A DNA stretch of 58,018 nt from Nocardioides sp. Lineage in GTDB: Bacteria > Actinomycetota > Actinomycetes > Propionibacteriales > Nocardioidaceae. Both the position numbers and the translations under genes were made by a program. Where the stretch lies: NCBI RefSeq assembly GCF_030149505.1, contig NZ_JASBRN010000059.1:1-58018 (forward strand), in the 5' to 3' direction. Positions 42,227 through 50,805 of this stretch are shown in pieces. Position 1 is the first letter of the stretch, and the number at the start of each line of letters is the position of its first letter. Under the pieces are notes generated by a model that saw only the letters and a program-made list of their open reading frames with translations, did no database searches and was not told the DNA's origin.

Positions 42227-43018
42227 ATGCACGGCGAGGTGCTCCGCACCCAGCAGCTCACCCCGGCCCTCGTGCGACTGGTGCTCGGTGGCCCGGGGCT
42301 GGACGACTTCCGGGCGGCCGACGGCACCGACTCCTACGTCAACGTGGCGATCCCTCCGGCCGGCGCGACGTACGGCCCGGTCTTCGACCCCGACGAGGTG
42401 AAGGCGACCCGGCCACGAGAGGAGTGGCCCGCGCGGCGGCGCTACACCGTACGGCGGTGGGACGAGGCCGCGCGCGAGCTGACCCTCGACGTCGTGGTGC
42501 ACGGCGACCAGGGCGCGGCCGGCCCGTGGGCCCGGGCCGCTCGGCCCGGGGACGTGCTCGTGATGACCGGCCCCAGCGCCGGGTACCGCCCCGACCCCGC
42601 GGCCGACTGGCACCTGCTGGTGGGCGACGAGTCGGCGCTCCCCGCGATCGCCGCGGCCCTCGAGGCGCTGCCAGCGGGCGGTCGTGCGGTCGTGCGGCTG
42701 GTCTGCGACGGGCCGGAGCACGAGGTGCCGCTCGAGTCCGCGGCAGAGGTCGACCTGCTGTGGCTGCACCGCTCCCCTGACCGGCCGACGCCGCTCCCCG
42801 ACGCGGTCGAGGCGCTCGACTTCCCCGCCGGACGGGTCCACGCCTTCGTGCACGGGGAGGCCGACGAGATCCGGGCGATCCGCCGTCACCTGCTCACCGA
42901 GCGCGGCCTGGCCCGCGCGGACATGTCCTGCTCGCCGTACTGGCGGCGCACCATGACCGACGAGGCCTGGCGCGCGGTGAAGAAGGAGTTCGTGGCCGCG
43001 ATGGACGCCGACGCCTGA
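42227..43018 (+). CDS. siderophore-interacting flavoprotein (ViuB/YqjH-like)
   Basis: 263 aa. RRYTVRRWDEAARELTLDVVVHGDQGAAGPWARAARPGD (about 69-110) is the FAD-binding beta barrel with RxYTxR, and LLVGDESALPAIAAALE and the C-terminal SCSPYWRRTMTDEAW are the NAD(P)-side and family tail. These enzymes reduce ferric siderophores to release iron in the cytoplasm. ATG at 42227 with GGAGG; TAGCCT is 38 nt upstream, so this gene has a leader. Confidence 0.93.
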   Translation: MHGEVLRTQQLTPALVRLVLGGPGLDDFRAADGTDSYVNVAIPPAGATYGPVFDPDEVKATRPREEWPARRRYTVRRWDEAARELTLDVVVHGDQGAAGPWARAARPGDVLVMTGPSAGYRPDPAADWHLLVGDESALPAIAAALEALPAGGRAVVRLVCDGPEHEVPLESAAEVDLLWLHRSPDRPTPLPDAVEALDFPAGRVHAFVHGEADEIRAIRRHLLTERGLARADMSCSPYWRRTMTDEAWRAVKKEFVAAMDADA

Positions 43019-43032
43019 CCCTCCCCACCGCC

Positions 43033-43133
43033 GAGCCGTCACTTCCGAACCCCCGAGCCGTCACTTCCGAACCCCCGAGGCGTCACTTCCGAACCCTCGA
43101 GGCGTCGCGTCCGTACGCCCGAGGGACGCCTCG
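43033..43133. repeat. 22-bp-period tandem repeat with terminal hairpin
   Basis: GAGCCGTC/GAGGCGTC words recur at 43033, 43055, 43077 and 43099 with exact 22-bp steps; the unit is GAGCCGTCACTTCCGAACCC. The last copy ends in a 9-bp hairpin CGAGGCGTC/GACGCCTCG (43098-43133). Located between two co-directional genes. Same unit as the array at 30597. Confidence 0.88.
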
Positions 43134-43224
43134 CACCCGGTCGTATCGTGGTGGCGCAGCGACCCTGCACCCGCGCCACCCCGATCGACCACCGACCCCG
43201 CCGACCGACCCGCTGGAGCCACCC

Positions 43225-44394
<1,170 letters not shown>

Positions 44395-44425
44395 AGCCCG
44401 GGTCCCGGTGGACCTGTCGAGGTGC

Positions 44426-44497
44426 GGGTCGAGGTGTGGGTCGAGGCCTGGTGGCGCGCCACCGCGCGTCCTGGGGCCTCAACCCACACCTCGACCC
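44426..44497. terminator. 23-bp-stem hairpin between convergent genes
   Basis: GGGTCGAGGTGTGGGTCGAG (44426 on) pairs with 44475-44497 with one mismatch in 23 around a 26-nt loop. Between the acyl-CoA dehydrogenase and the CapA-M15 gene. Its sequence includes the CACCTCGACC word tandemly repeated at 19692. Confidence 0.8.
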
Positions 44498-44573
44498 CGG
44501 CCACGGCTCACACCTCGACCCCAGCCTCGGGCCGGACCCGCGCGGCCGACGCCGGCAGTTCCTGGCCGAGGGG

Positions 44574-46403
44574 TCAGTCGGTGCTGAAGTGCTGGTAGTC
44601 GGCGAAGCTCGCGCCCCACTCCCAGCCGCGGGAGGTGAAGGCCCGCACGACGACGTCACCGGCCACGATCACCCCGGGCTCGGCGTCGGCCCCGGGTGAG
44701 CGGTCGACGTCGGCGTACGCGCGGCCGGAGGGCGGGAGGATCCCGCTGCTGAGGACGTACGGGTTGCGCACGGGGTTGATGTCGATCGCCTTGCCGTAGG
44801 CGTGGTCGGAGAGGTTGTCGGACCCGGCGACGGTGCGGCAGTTGTAGGCAGAGGTGTTGTCGGCGGCCATGGAGCGGTCGTCGTCACCGCCGTAGGCGTC
44901 GACGAGCTTCATCCGCCTGATCGGGAACCGCGCCTCGTGCAGGTCGCGGAAGATCCCGACGACGTCCTGGGCGACCTCGCGGGCCACGACCATCCGGCCG
45001 ACGCGGTCGACCCCGTCGTACCCGACGTAGGACAGCCGCAGTAGCCGCAGGTCGTTCCAGCCGAGCGGGCACGCGGCGGGACGGTGGCTGACGCCGAGCA
45101 TCCGCTGGCGAACAGCGGGTCCGAGGGGGCGGACGGTCCCGACGAACTCCGCGGGTACGGCGGGAGCAGCCGGCTCGCCGGAGGCGCCGTCGCTCTCGCC
45201 GGACGGGCCGTCCGGCTCCCGCTCCGGCCGGTCGAGCGGGGCCAAGCCCGCAGCCGGGCCCAGCGCCCGCCAGGCGGTGACCGCGGCGGGGCGCTCGGCC
45301 CGCTCCAGCGGCTGCGGGACGCCGCCCTCGACCGGGATCCGTCCGGGGACCCACTGGTCGCGGACGACCTCGCCGTCGCGGACGGTCAGGCGCAGGACGC
45401 CGGTCTCGGACTGACGACCGTGGTACCAGGCGAAGTTGCCCAGCCCGTAGCCGACGTAGGTGTCGCCGAGCATCCCCGCACCCTGCAGGACGTGGGAGTG
45501 CGCACCGACGACCACGTCGGCACCGGCCTCGGCGAGGCTCTCCGCGAGGGCCTGCTGGGCGGCGGTGGGCGCGACCTGGAGCTCCTCGCCCCAGTGCAGG
45601 TAGACGACCACGACGTCGTCGCGCGCGGCCGCGTCGCGCACGGCCGCGAGCAGCGCGGGGGCGTCGGGTCGGCGGGCCGCGGCCATGCCCACGCCGGTCC
45701 CGGGACCGATGGCCCAGGTGCGCTCGGCGCTCTCGCGGGGCGAGGCGTCGGCAGCGAGGACGGCGATGTCGGTGCCGCGGACGCTGGTGCGGTACGGCGC
45801 GTACGCCTCCTCCGGCGTCCGACCGACCCCCACCAACCCGACCGGGGAGCCCTCCGCGGCAGCGAGCGCCGCGCGCAGCCCGGCGCGGCCGTAGTCGGCG
45901 CCGTGGTTGTTGGCTATGCTGACCGCGTCGACGCCGGATCGCTCCATCAGCCCCAGCACCGACGGCGAGGCCGAGAACCAGTAGCGGTTGTCCGGGTCCT
46001 CCAGCTCCTTGGAGGCCATCGGCAGCGACCCGTCGCTGATCGCGCTCTCGAGGTTGACCACCGCGACGTCGGCGGTCGAGAGCGCCCGCGACATCGGGCC
46101 GAGCGTCGAGCCGGACTGGTCGTCGAGCCCGGCGAGGATGCCCTCGAGGTGGACGTCGCCGGCCAGGGCGATCGTCACGGCACCTCGCGGCCCTCCGTCC
46201 GCGCCCCCGGCCCGCACGGTGCCACCGTCACGGGCGCCGGACCGCTCGCCGGGCCGGTCCTTCATGTCCTCGGCACCCGCCGGCCCACTGCTGCGCTGCT
46301 CCACGAGCAGCACGGCACCCAAGGTCAGCACGGTGCCGAGGGCCACGAGCGCTCGTCGGACGGTGCGCGGCGAGTGCCGGTCGGCGGTCTGCTCCGTGGC
46401 CAT
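44574..46403 (-). CDS. CapA-type metallophosphatase fused to an M15 (VanY-like) peptidase
   Basis: 609 aa. Signal/anchor helix ALVALGTVLTLGAVLLVEQ, a linker, then a CapA/PgsA-type domain (about 75-345): TIALAGDVHLEG, AVVNLESAIS, SIANNHGADYG, VVVYLHWGEELQ, VVGAHSHVLQG. A Pro/Gly linker leads to a C-terminal M15C peptidase (about 420-609): DDDRSMAADNTSAYNCR, DHAYGKAIDINP and WGASFADYQHFS, with His, Asp and His for zinc. Probably an extracellular cell-wall enzyme joining polyglutamate-type metallophosphatase and D-Ala-D-Ala or endopeptidase activity. Confidence 0.9.
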   Translation of the reverse strand: MATEQTADRHSPRTVRRALVALGTVLTLGAVLLVEQRSSGPAGAEDMKDRPGERSGARDGGTVRAGGADGGPRGAVTIALAGDVHLEGILAGLDDQSGSTLGPMSRALSTADVAVVNLESAISDGSLPMASKELEDPDNRYWFSASPSVLGLMERSGVDAVSIANNHGADYGRAGLRAALAAAEGSPVGLVGVGRTPEEAYAPYRTSVRGTDIAVLAADASPRESAERTWAIGPGTGVGMAAARRPDAPALLAAVRDAAARDDVVVVYLHWGEELQVAPTAAQQALAESLAEAGADVVVGAHSHVLQGAGMLGDTYVGYGLGNFAWYHGRQSETGVLRLTVRDGEVVRDQWVPGRIPVEGGVPQPLERAERPAAVTAWRALGPAAGLAPLDRPEREPDGPSGESDGASGEPAAPAVPAEFVGTVRPLGPAVRQRMLGVSHRPAACPLGWNDLRLLRLSYVGYDGVDRVGRMVVAREVAQDVVGIFRDLHEARFPIRRMKLVDAYGGDDDRSMAADNTSAYNCRTVAGSDNLSDHAYGKAIDINPVRNPYVLSSGILPPSGRAYADVDRSPGADAEPGVIVAGDVVVRAFTSRGWEWGASFADYQHFSTD

Positions 46404-46558
46404 GTGGATCCGTCTCCCGAGTCGATGACGGGTGGTTGAATGATCACCAGTCTTACCGGGCGATCAAGATCGCCGGGGTGAGGTCGGGGACCTCGTCCCG
46501 GCCGGGGGATGACTGTGGGCGCCCTGCTGCGGTGGACGGAGCGAGGCCGGCACGGGCC

Positions 46559-46582
46559 CGCGCGTCCCCCCACGGACGCGCG
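46559..46582. terminator. hairpin after the beta-propeller gene
   Basis: CGCGCGTCC pairs with GGACGCGCG around CCCCAC, 12 bp past the stop on the minus strand. The 155 bp to the CapA-M15 start also hold a small GGCGAT/ATCGCC stem near 46458. Confidence 0.65.
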
Positions 46583-46594
46583 GACCCGCGGGTC

Positions 46595-47578
46595 TCAGCG
46601 CACGCTCTTGGCGGACACCTTCACGACGTCGTACGTCGTCTCGGGGGTCGGCGGCGTGCTGAAGCGGGCGTTGGGCAGGTAGAGCCGCTGGCCCTTGCGC
46701 GCGACAGTCGTCGGCACGTCGAAGTCGCTGTGGGTGATGCCACCGACCCGCTCCCCGGACAGGCCGTTCGGCTTCATCCGCAGGACGGTGACGACGTTGT
46801 CGCGGTTCTGGACGACGTACAGCGTGCGGCCCTGCAGGAGCATGCCGTCGCCGTTCGTCAGGGACGCACCGCCCAGGTCGACCTCGGTGGCGACTCCGGT
46901 GGTCGGGTCGACGCGGTAGAGCAGCCCGCTGGTGGAGTTCACGACCAGCAGGGCGCGACCGTCGGGGGTGAGGGTCAGGCCGTTGGCGTTGAACCCCTCG
47001 ACCTGCTGCCAGTCGCCGGTCAGCGGGACCTGGCGGACCTCGGCCTGGGTCGGCAGCGCACCGTCCTCGCCCAGCGGGACGACGTGGAGCACCGCAGCCT
47101 GGGAGTCGGTGAACCACGCGGCGTCCTCGGTGAGCACCACGTCGTTGACGAAGCTCGCGCCGGTGTTCAGCGTGTAGTCGGCGAGCAACTCGCCCGTGGT
47201 GCCGTCGACGACGCGGGCCGTGCCGGCCGGGCCGCCGGCGATGAAGAGCCGGCCCTGGTCGTCGACCTTGAGACCGACCGAGGCCGTGCCCGGACCCTCG
47301 CTGATCCGCTCCCCCTCACCGGTGCGCAGGTCGGCGCGGTAGACGTCACCGTCCAGGCGCGAGCCGAACCACGCGAAGCGGCCGGAGATCGTGATGCCCT
47401 CGGGCTGGAAGCCGTCCGGGAGGGCGAGGGTCTCGGGGAAGTTCCCCTGCGGCCCGGCCGAGGCGGGGCTGAGCAGGCCGGCGGTGAGCACGCCGGCGCC
47501 CAAGGTGGCGGTCAGGGCCGCAGCGAGAGCGGTACGGCGGCGGGCCGGTCGGGTGCGGCGGGCGGGGAGGTGGGACAT
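46595..47578 (-). CDS. secreted SMP-30/gluconolactonase-like beta-propeller
   Basis: 327 aa. A twin-Arg-rich N-terminus (RRTRPARRRTALAAALTA) and hydrophobic stretch to ASAGPQ form a signal peptide. The remainder repeats propeller blades such as GRFAWFGSRLDGDVYRADL, LFIAGGPAGTARVVDG, NANGLTLTPDGRALLVVN and TNGDGMLLQGRTLYVVQ. It should be an extracellular six-bladed beta-propeller of unknown substrate. ATG at 47578 with GGAGCGCGC upstream. Confidence 0.88.
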   Translation of the reverse strand: MSHLPARRTRPARRRTALAAALTATLGAGVLTAGLLSPASAGPQGNFPETLALPDGFQPEGITISGRFAWFGSRLDGDVYRADLRTGEGERISEGPGTASVGLKVDDQGRLFIAGGPAGTARVVDGTTGELLADYTLNTGASFVNDVVLTEDAAWFTDSQAAVLHVVPLGEDGALPTQAEVRQVPLTGDWQQVEGFNANGLTLTPDGRALLVVNSTSGLLYRVDPTTGVATEVDLGGASLTNGDGMLLQGRTLYVVQNRDNVVTVLRMKPNGLSGERVGGITHSDFDVPTTVARKGQRLYLPNARFSTPPTPETTYDVVKVSAKSVR

Positions 47579-47743
47579 GCGCGCTCCAGGGGATCGGGTC
47601 GGCGCCTGTCCTGCGACGCCGAGTCGTCGGGATGGTTGAACTCGAAAGTACGTGCGTCCTCAAGCAGACCGGTCACCCGTTCGGTCCGTCCGCCGCCCGG
47701 TGGGGTGGCGTGGGCACGACCGCGAGCGGGCACCGCCCGAGGC

Positions 47744-48898
47744 ATGAGCATGCGCGCGCCCGGCACGAGCACGACCCTCGAGCAGCGCCCCGACGCCGAC
47801 CACCCGGCCAAGCCGGACTCCCCCGACGACCTGACCAGGCGGTCCTGGCTCTACGTCCTGCGCAAGACCGGCCGGGAGTTCAGCAAGGACCAGTGCACCG
47901 ACATCGCGGCAGCACTGACCTACTACGCCGTGCTGGCGCTCTTCCCGGCGATGATCGCGCTGATGAGCCTGGTCGGGCTCGTGGGGCAGGGCGACGAGGC
48001 CGCCCGCACGGTTCTCGAGGTGCTCCGCGACCTCGGCGCCGGCTCGGTCGCCGACACGCTCGAGCCGACCCTGCTCGAGCTCTCGGCCACCGACACCGCA
48101 GGACTCGGCCTGGTCGTCGGTCTGCTCGGCGCCCTGTGGTCGGCCTCGGGGTACGTCGGGTCCTTCGGCCGTGCCATGAACCGGATGCACGAGATCGGCG
48201 AGGGCCGTCCGATCTGGAAGCTGCGCCCCTGGATGCTGCTGGTGACCCTGGTCGAGGTCGTCCTGGCCGCGCTCGTGCTCGTGGGCCTGGTGCTCACGGG
48301 TCCTGCGGCGGAGGTCGTCGGGGACCAGGTCGGCCTGGGCGGCACCGCACAGCTGGCCTGGGCCGTCGCGAAGTGGCCGGTGATGCTGGCCGCCGTCGTG
48401 GCGATGGTGGCGATCCTCTACTACGCCGTCCCCAACGTGCAGCAGCCACGGTTCCGCTGGATCTCGGTCGGGGCCGCCCTCGCGATCCTGGTCTGGGTGC
48501 TGGCCTCGGCCGCCTTCGGGCTCTACGTGTCGCAGTTCTCCGGCTACGACCGCACCTACGGTTCGCTGGCTGGCGTCATCGTCTTTCTGCTGTGGCTGTG
48601 GATCACCAACCTCGCGCTGCTCTTCGGCGCCGAGCTCGACTCCGAGCTCGAGCGCGGTCGCGAGCTCCAGGCCGGCCTGCCCGCCGAGGAGCGGCTGCTG
48701 CTCCCGCCGCGCGACACCCGCGGCATCGAGAAGGCCGAGGCCAAGCAGCGCGAGGACGTCGCTCGCGGCCGGGCGCTGCGCGAGTCGCGCGGGGCCGACG
48801 ACCAGGCCGAACGGGACGACGCCCGGGACGACACCGCGGACCACGACCGGCCCACCGGCCCGAAGCACGTGCGCAACGACACGACCGAGTCGCCCTGA
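47744..48898 (+). CDS. YihY/virulence factor BrkB family membrane protein
   Basis: 384 aa. SKDQCTDIAAALTYYAVLALFPAMIALMSL (about 46-75) starts the YihY core with the AALTYY motif; further helices are LGLVVGLLGALWSASGYVG, MLLVTLVEVVLAALVLVGLV, WPVMLAAVVAMVAILYYAVPN and GVIVFLLWLWITNLALLFGAELD. A highly charged cytoplasmic tail of about 90 residues (many Arg/Asp/Glu) ends it. Once called RNase BN in error; true function unknown. Confidence 0.93.
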   Translation: MSMRAPGTSTTLEQRPDADHPAKPDSPDDLTRRSWLYVLRKTGREFSKDQCTDIAAALTYYAVLALFPAMIALMSLVGLVGQGDEAARTVLEVLRDLGAGSVADTLEPTLLELSATDTAGLGLVVGLLGALWSASGYVGSFGRAMNRMHEIGEGRPIWKLRPWMLLVTLVEVVLAALVLVGLVLTGPAAEVVGDQVGLGGTAQLAWAVAKWPVMLAAVVAMVAILYYAVPNVQQPRFRWISVGAALAILVWVLASAAFGLYVSQFSGYDRTYGSLAGVIVFLLWLWITNLALLFGAELDSELERGRELQAGLPAEERLLLPPRDTRGIEKAEAKQREDVARGRALRESRGADDQAERDDARDDTADHDRPTGPKHVRNDTTESP

Positions 48899-48945
48899 CG
48901 CACGCCGGTCCCGCATGGGGCCGCCGGATTCCCTCCGTGTCGCGC

Positions 48946-48959
48946 TGGAACGTGTTCTC
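48946..48959. promoter_or_regulatory. KstR-like operator 2
   Basis: TGGAACGTGTTCTC fits TNNAACNNGTTNNA except the last base. Ends 8 bp before the GTG of the BASS-family gene, overlapping its start region. Same core as 21877 and 57420. Confidence 0.65.
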
Positions 48960-48967
48960 ATGCACCG

Positions 48968-49999
48968 GTGACCCTCGTCGGCGCGACCCTCGCCCACCAC
49001 CTGGCGGCCGCCTCCGCGTCGACCTCCAGCACGACCGGACCGACAGGCATCGACTCCTTCAGCCTGGAGATCAGCGGCGGCTTCGACGTCGCGATCAAGG
49101 CGATGATCGCCCTGCTCCTGCTGGGGATCGCCCTCGACGTGCGCACCGAGGACCTGCGCGACGTCGCCCGTCGTCCGGCCGTGTTCGCCGCGGTGACGCT
49201 GGCTCAGTTCGTGCTGGTCCCGGCCCTGACGCTCGTGCTCGTCGCGGCCTTCGACCTGGCCCCCTCCGTCGCCCTCGGCATGCTGCTGGTGGTCTCCGGA
49301 CCGGCCGGCTCGATGTCCAACCTGCTCACCCACCGCGCCCGCGGCGACGTGGCCCTCTCGGTCTCGCTGACCACGCTGTCCAGCGCCCTGGCGGCAGTCG
49401 TGACCCCCGTGGCACTGGCCTTCTGGGCCTCCCGCTCGCCCCAGGCCAGCCAGGTGCTGGACTCCGTCGACCTCTCGCCGCTGGAGGTCCTGCTCGAGGT
49501 GCTGCTGCTCATCGTGGCGCCGTTCGTCGCCGGCATCCTGCTGGCACGGCTGCTGCCCCGGGTCGCCGGTCGGCTGCGCGCGCTCGTCGAGCCGACCGTG
49601 CTGGTGATGCTGCTGCTCATCGTCGTGGGCGGGCTGGCCTCCAACCTGTCCGGCTCCGCGGCGTACCTCCTCGAGGTCGGCCCGGCCGTCGTCGCCCAGA
49701 ACGCCATGTCCCTGGCGGTCGGCTTCGCCGTCGCGCTGGCCTGCCGCATCCCGGCGGCGGCTCGTCGCGCGGTGACGCTCGAGGTCGGCGTCCGCAACAC
49801 CGCACTGGCGCTGGTGCTGGCGATCAGCTTCTTCCCCGAGTACGGCGGGGTCGCGCTGGTCGCCGCCCTCTGGGGCTTCTGGGACGTGGCGACTGGGCTG
49901 GCCCTGGCCACGTGGTGGCGGCGGCGGACCGGGGAGACGGGCGGCGACCGCGCGCCCGACCGGCTCAGATCGACGGGACCGACACCGCCCGCTCGGTGA
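48968..49999 (+). CDS. bile acid:sodium symporter (BASS) family transporter
   Basis: 343 aa, about nine or ten membrane helices. Key segments: MIALLLLGIALDVRTEDLRDVA (first core), FVLVPALTLVLVAAFDLAPSVALGMLLVVSGPAGSMSNLLTHRARGD (about 79-125) with the SGPAGSMSN motif of the crossing helices, and VTLEVGVRNTALALVLAISFF (second core motif ExGxRN). BASS proteins take up bile acids, pantoate or keto acids with Na+. A KstR-like site upstream supports a sterol-related cargo. GTG at 48968. It converges with the response regulator and overlaps it by 35 bp. Confidence 0.92.
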   Translation: MTLVGATLAHHLAAASASTSSTTGPTGIDSFSLEISGGFDVAIKAMIALLLLGIALDVRTEDLRDVARRPAVFAAVTLAQFVLVPALTLVLVAAFDLAPSVALGMLLVVSGPAGSMSNLLTHRARGDVALSVSLTTLSSALAAVVTPVALAFWASRSPQASQVLDSVDLSPLEVLLEVLLLIVAPFVAGILLARLLPRVAGRLRALVEPTVLVMLLLIVVGGLASNLSGSAAYLLEVGPAVVAQNAMSLAVGFAVALACRIPAAARRAVTLEVGVRNTALALVLAISFFPEYGGVALVAALWGFWDVATGLALATWWRRRTGETGGDRAPDRLRSTGPTPPAR

Positions 50000-50369
50000 G
50001 CAGGACGTCGACCCGGTCGATGAGCTCGCCGAGGTCGAAGGGCTTGGCGAGGTAGTCGTCGGCGCCCGCGATCAGCCCGGCGCGCACGTCGCTGCGGCTG
50101 CACAGGGCCGAGAGCATGAGCAGCACCGGCTGGACGATGCTCTGGTCGGCGCGCACCTCGCGGACCACCTCGAGCCCGGTCATCCGGGGCATCAGCACGT
50201 CGAGCACCGCCAGGTCGATCGGGCGCGAACGCAGCAGGGCGAGCGCCTGCATCCCGTCACGGGCGGCGAGGACCTCGTGGCCGGTCATCCGCAGGGCGGC
50301 GACGAGGAGCTCCAGCAGGTCGGGGTCGTCCTCGGCGACGAGGAGGGTCGGCGTGCCGTCGGTGTTCAC
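49965..50369 (-). CDS. response regulator (receiver domain only)
   Basis: 134 aa CheY-like receiver with no output domain. TLLVAEDDPDLLELL (acidic pair), IDLAVLDVLMPRMTG (phospho-acceptor Asp at about 55), PVLLMLSALCS (Thr/Ser switch) and GADDYLAKPFDLGELIDRV (invariant Lys) are intact. Its GTG overlaps the stop of the middle gene (GTGA), and the histidine kinase lies upstream in the same direction. It probably works by protein contact rather than DNA binding. Confidence 0.92.
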   Translation of the reverse strand: MNTDGTPTLLVAEDDPDLLELLVAALRMTGHEVLAARDGMQALALLRSRPIDLAVLDVLMPRMTGLEVVREVRADQSIVQPVLLMLSALCSRSDVRAGLIAGADDYLAKPFDLGELIDRVDVLLTERAVSVPSI

Positions 50370-50710
50370 GAGATCCGCTCCGACCGGCGCTGCATGCGCT
50401 CGCAGTCCACGAGCATCCCGACCAGGTCGGCGTCGCTCACCCAGCGCCGGGGTGCCGGCCGGCGCTGGATGAGCGACCGGACCACCTCTCCGCGCATCGG
50501 CTGCCCCAGGCGCAGCTCGTAGACGGTCTCGGTGGGCGTGAACCCCAGGCCGACCACCTCGGCGCAGCGGCACACGCCGTCCAGCGTGCGCACGACGAGG
50601 AGCTGGCCCGGCTCCAGCGGGTCGCTGGTCGCGATCCGGTGGTGGGGGACGTCGATCCCGTCGTACCCATGCAGGTCGGCATCAGCGAGAGGAAGGTCCG
50701 CGATGATCAT
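50366..50710 (-). CDS. small uncharacterised protein of the two-component operon
   Basis: 114 aa. MIIADLPLADADLHGYDGID then PGQLLVVRTLDGVCRCAEVV and TETVYELRLGQPMRGEVVR; a charged C-terminus MLVDCERMQRRSERIS. Beta-rich middle, no membrane segment, no known motif. It lies between kinase and response regulator and overlaps the latter by GTGA. Could be an output or connector protein (inference). ATG with AGGAG. Confidence 0.72.
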   Translation of the reverse strand: MIIADLPLADADLHGYDGIDVPHHRIATSDPLEPGQLLVVRTLDGVCRCAEVVGLGFTPTETVYELRLGQPMRGEVVRSLIQRRPAPRRWVSDADLVGMLVDCERMQRRSERIS

Positions 50711-50742
50711 GAGGGCTCCTGGGTGGGGACGGATTCGGCTTC

Positions 50743-50771
50743 CCCCTCAGGATCGGCCGGGTCCTGAGGGG
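50743..50771. terminator. hairpin between kinase and small gene
   Basis: CCCCTCAGGA pairs with TCCTGAGGGG around a 9-nt loop, in the 95-bp gap between the kinase stop and the next gene. It may attenuate or separate the transcripts. Confidence 0.6.
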
Positions 50772-50805
50772 CTCCCAGGAGTCGGGCGGGATCTTCACGT
50801 GTCCT

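Noticed and set aside
30597..43133. CRISPR array
   Set aside because: The 22-bp units run without spacers and their copies are diverged; no cas genes are present.
46404..46500. c-di-AMP riboswitch before the CapA-M15 cell-wall enzyme
   Set aside because: Cell-wall hydrolases often have one in actinobacteria, but the conserved core words are missing here; only a short GGCGAT/ATCGCC stem is seen.
46436..47743. Plus-strand frame upstream of YihY, opposite the beta-propeller gene
   Set aside because: It is the shadow of the minus-strand propeller gene; the first real start is the ATG at 47744.
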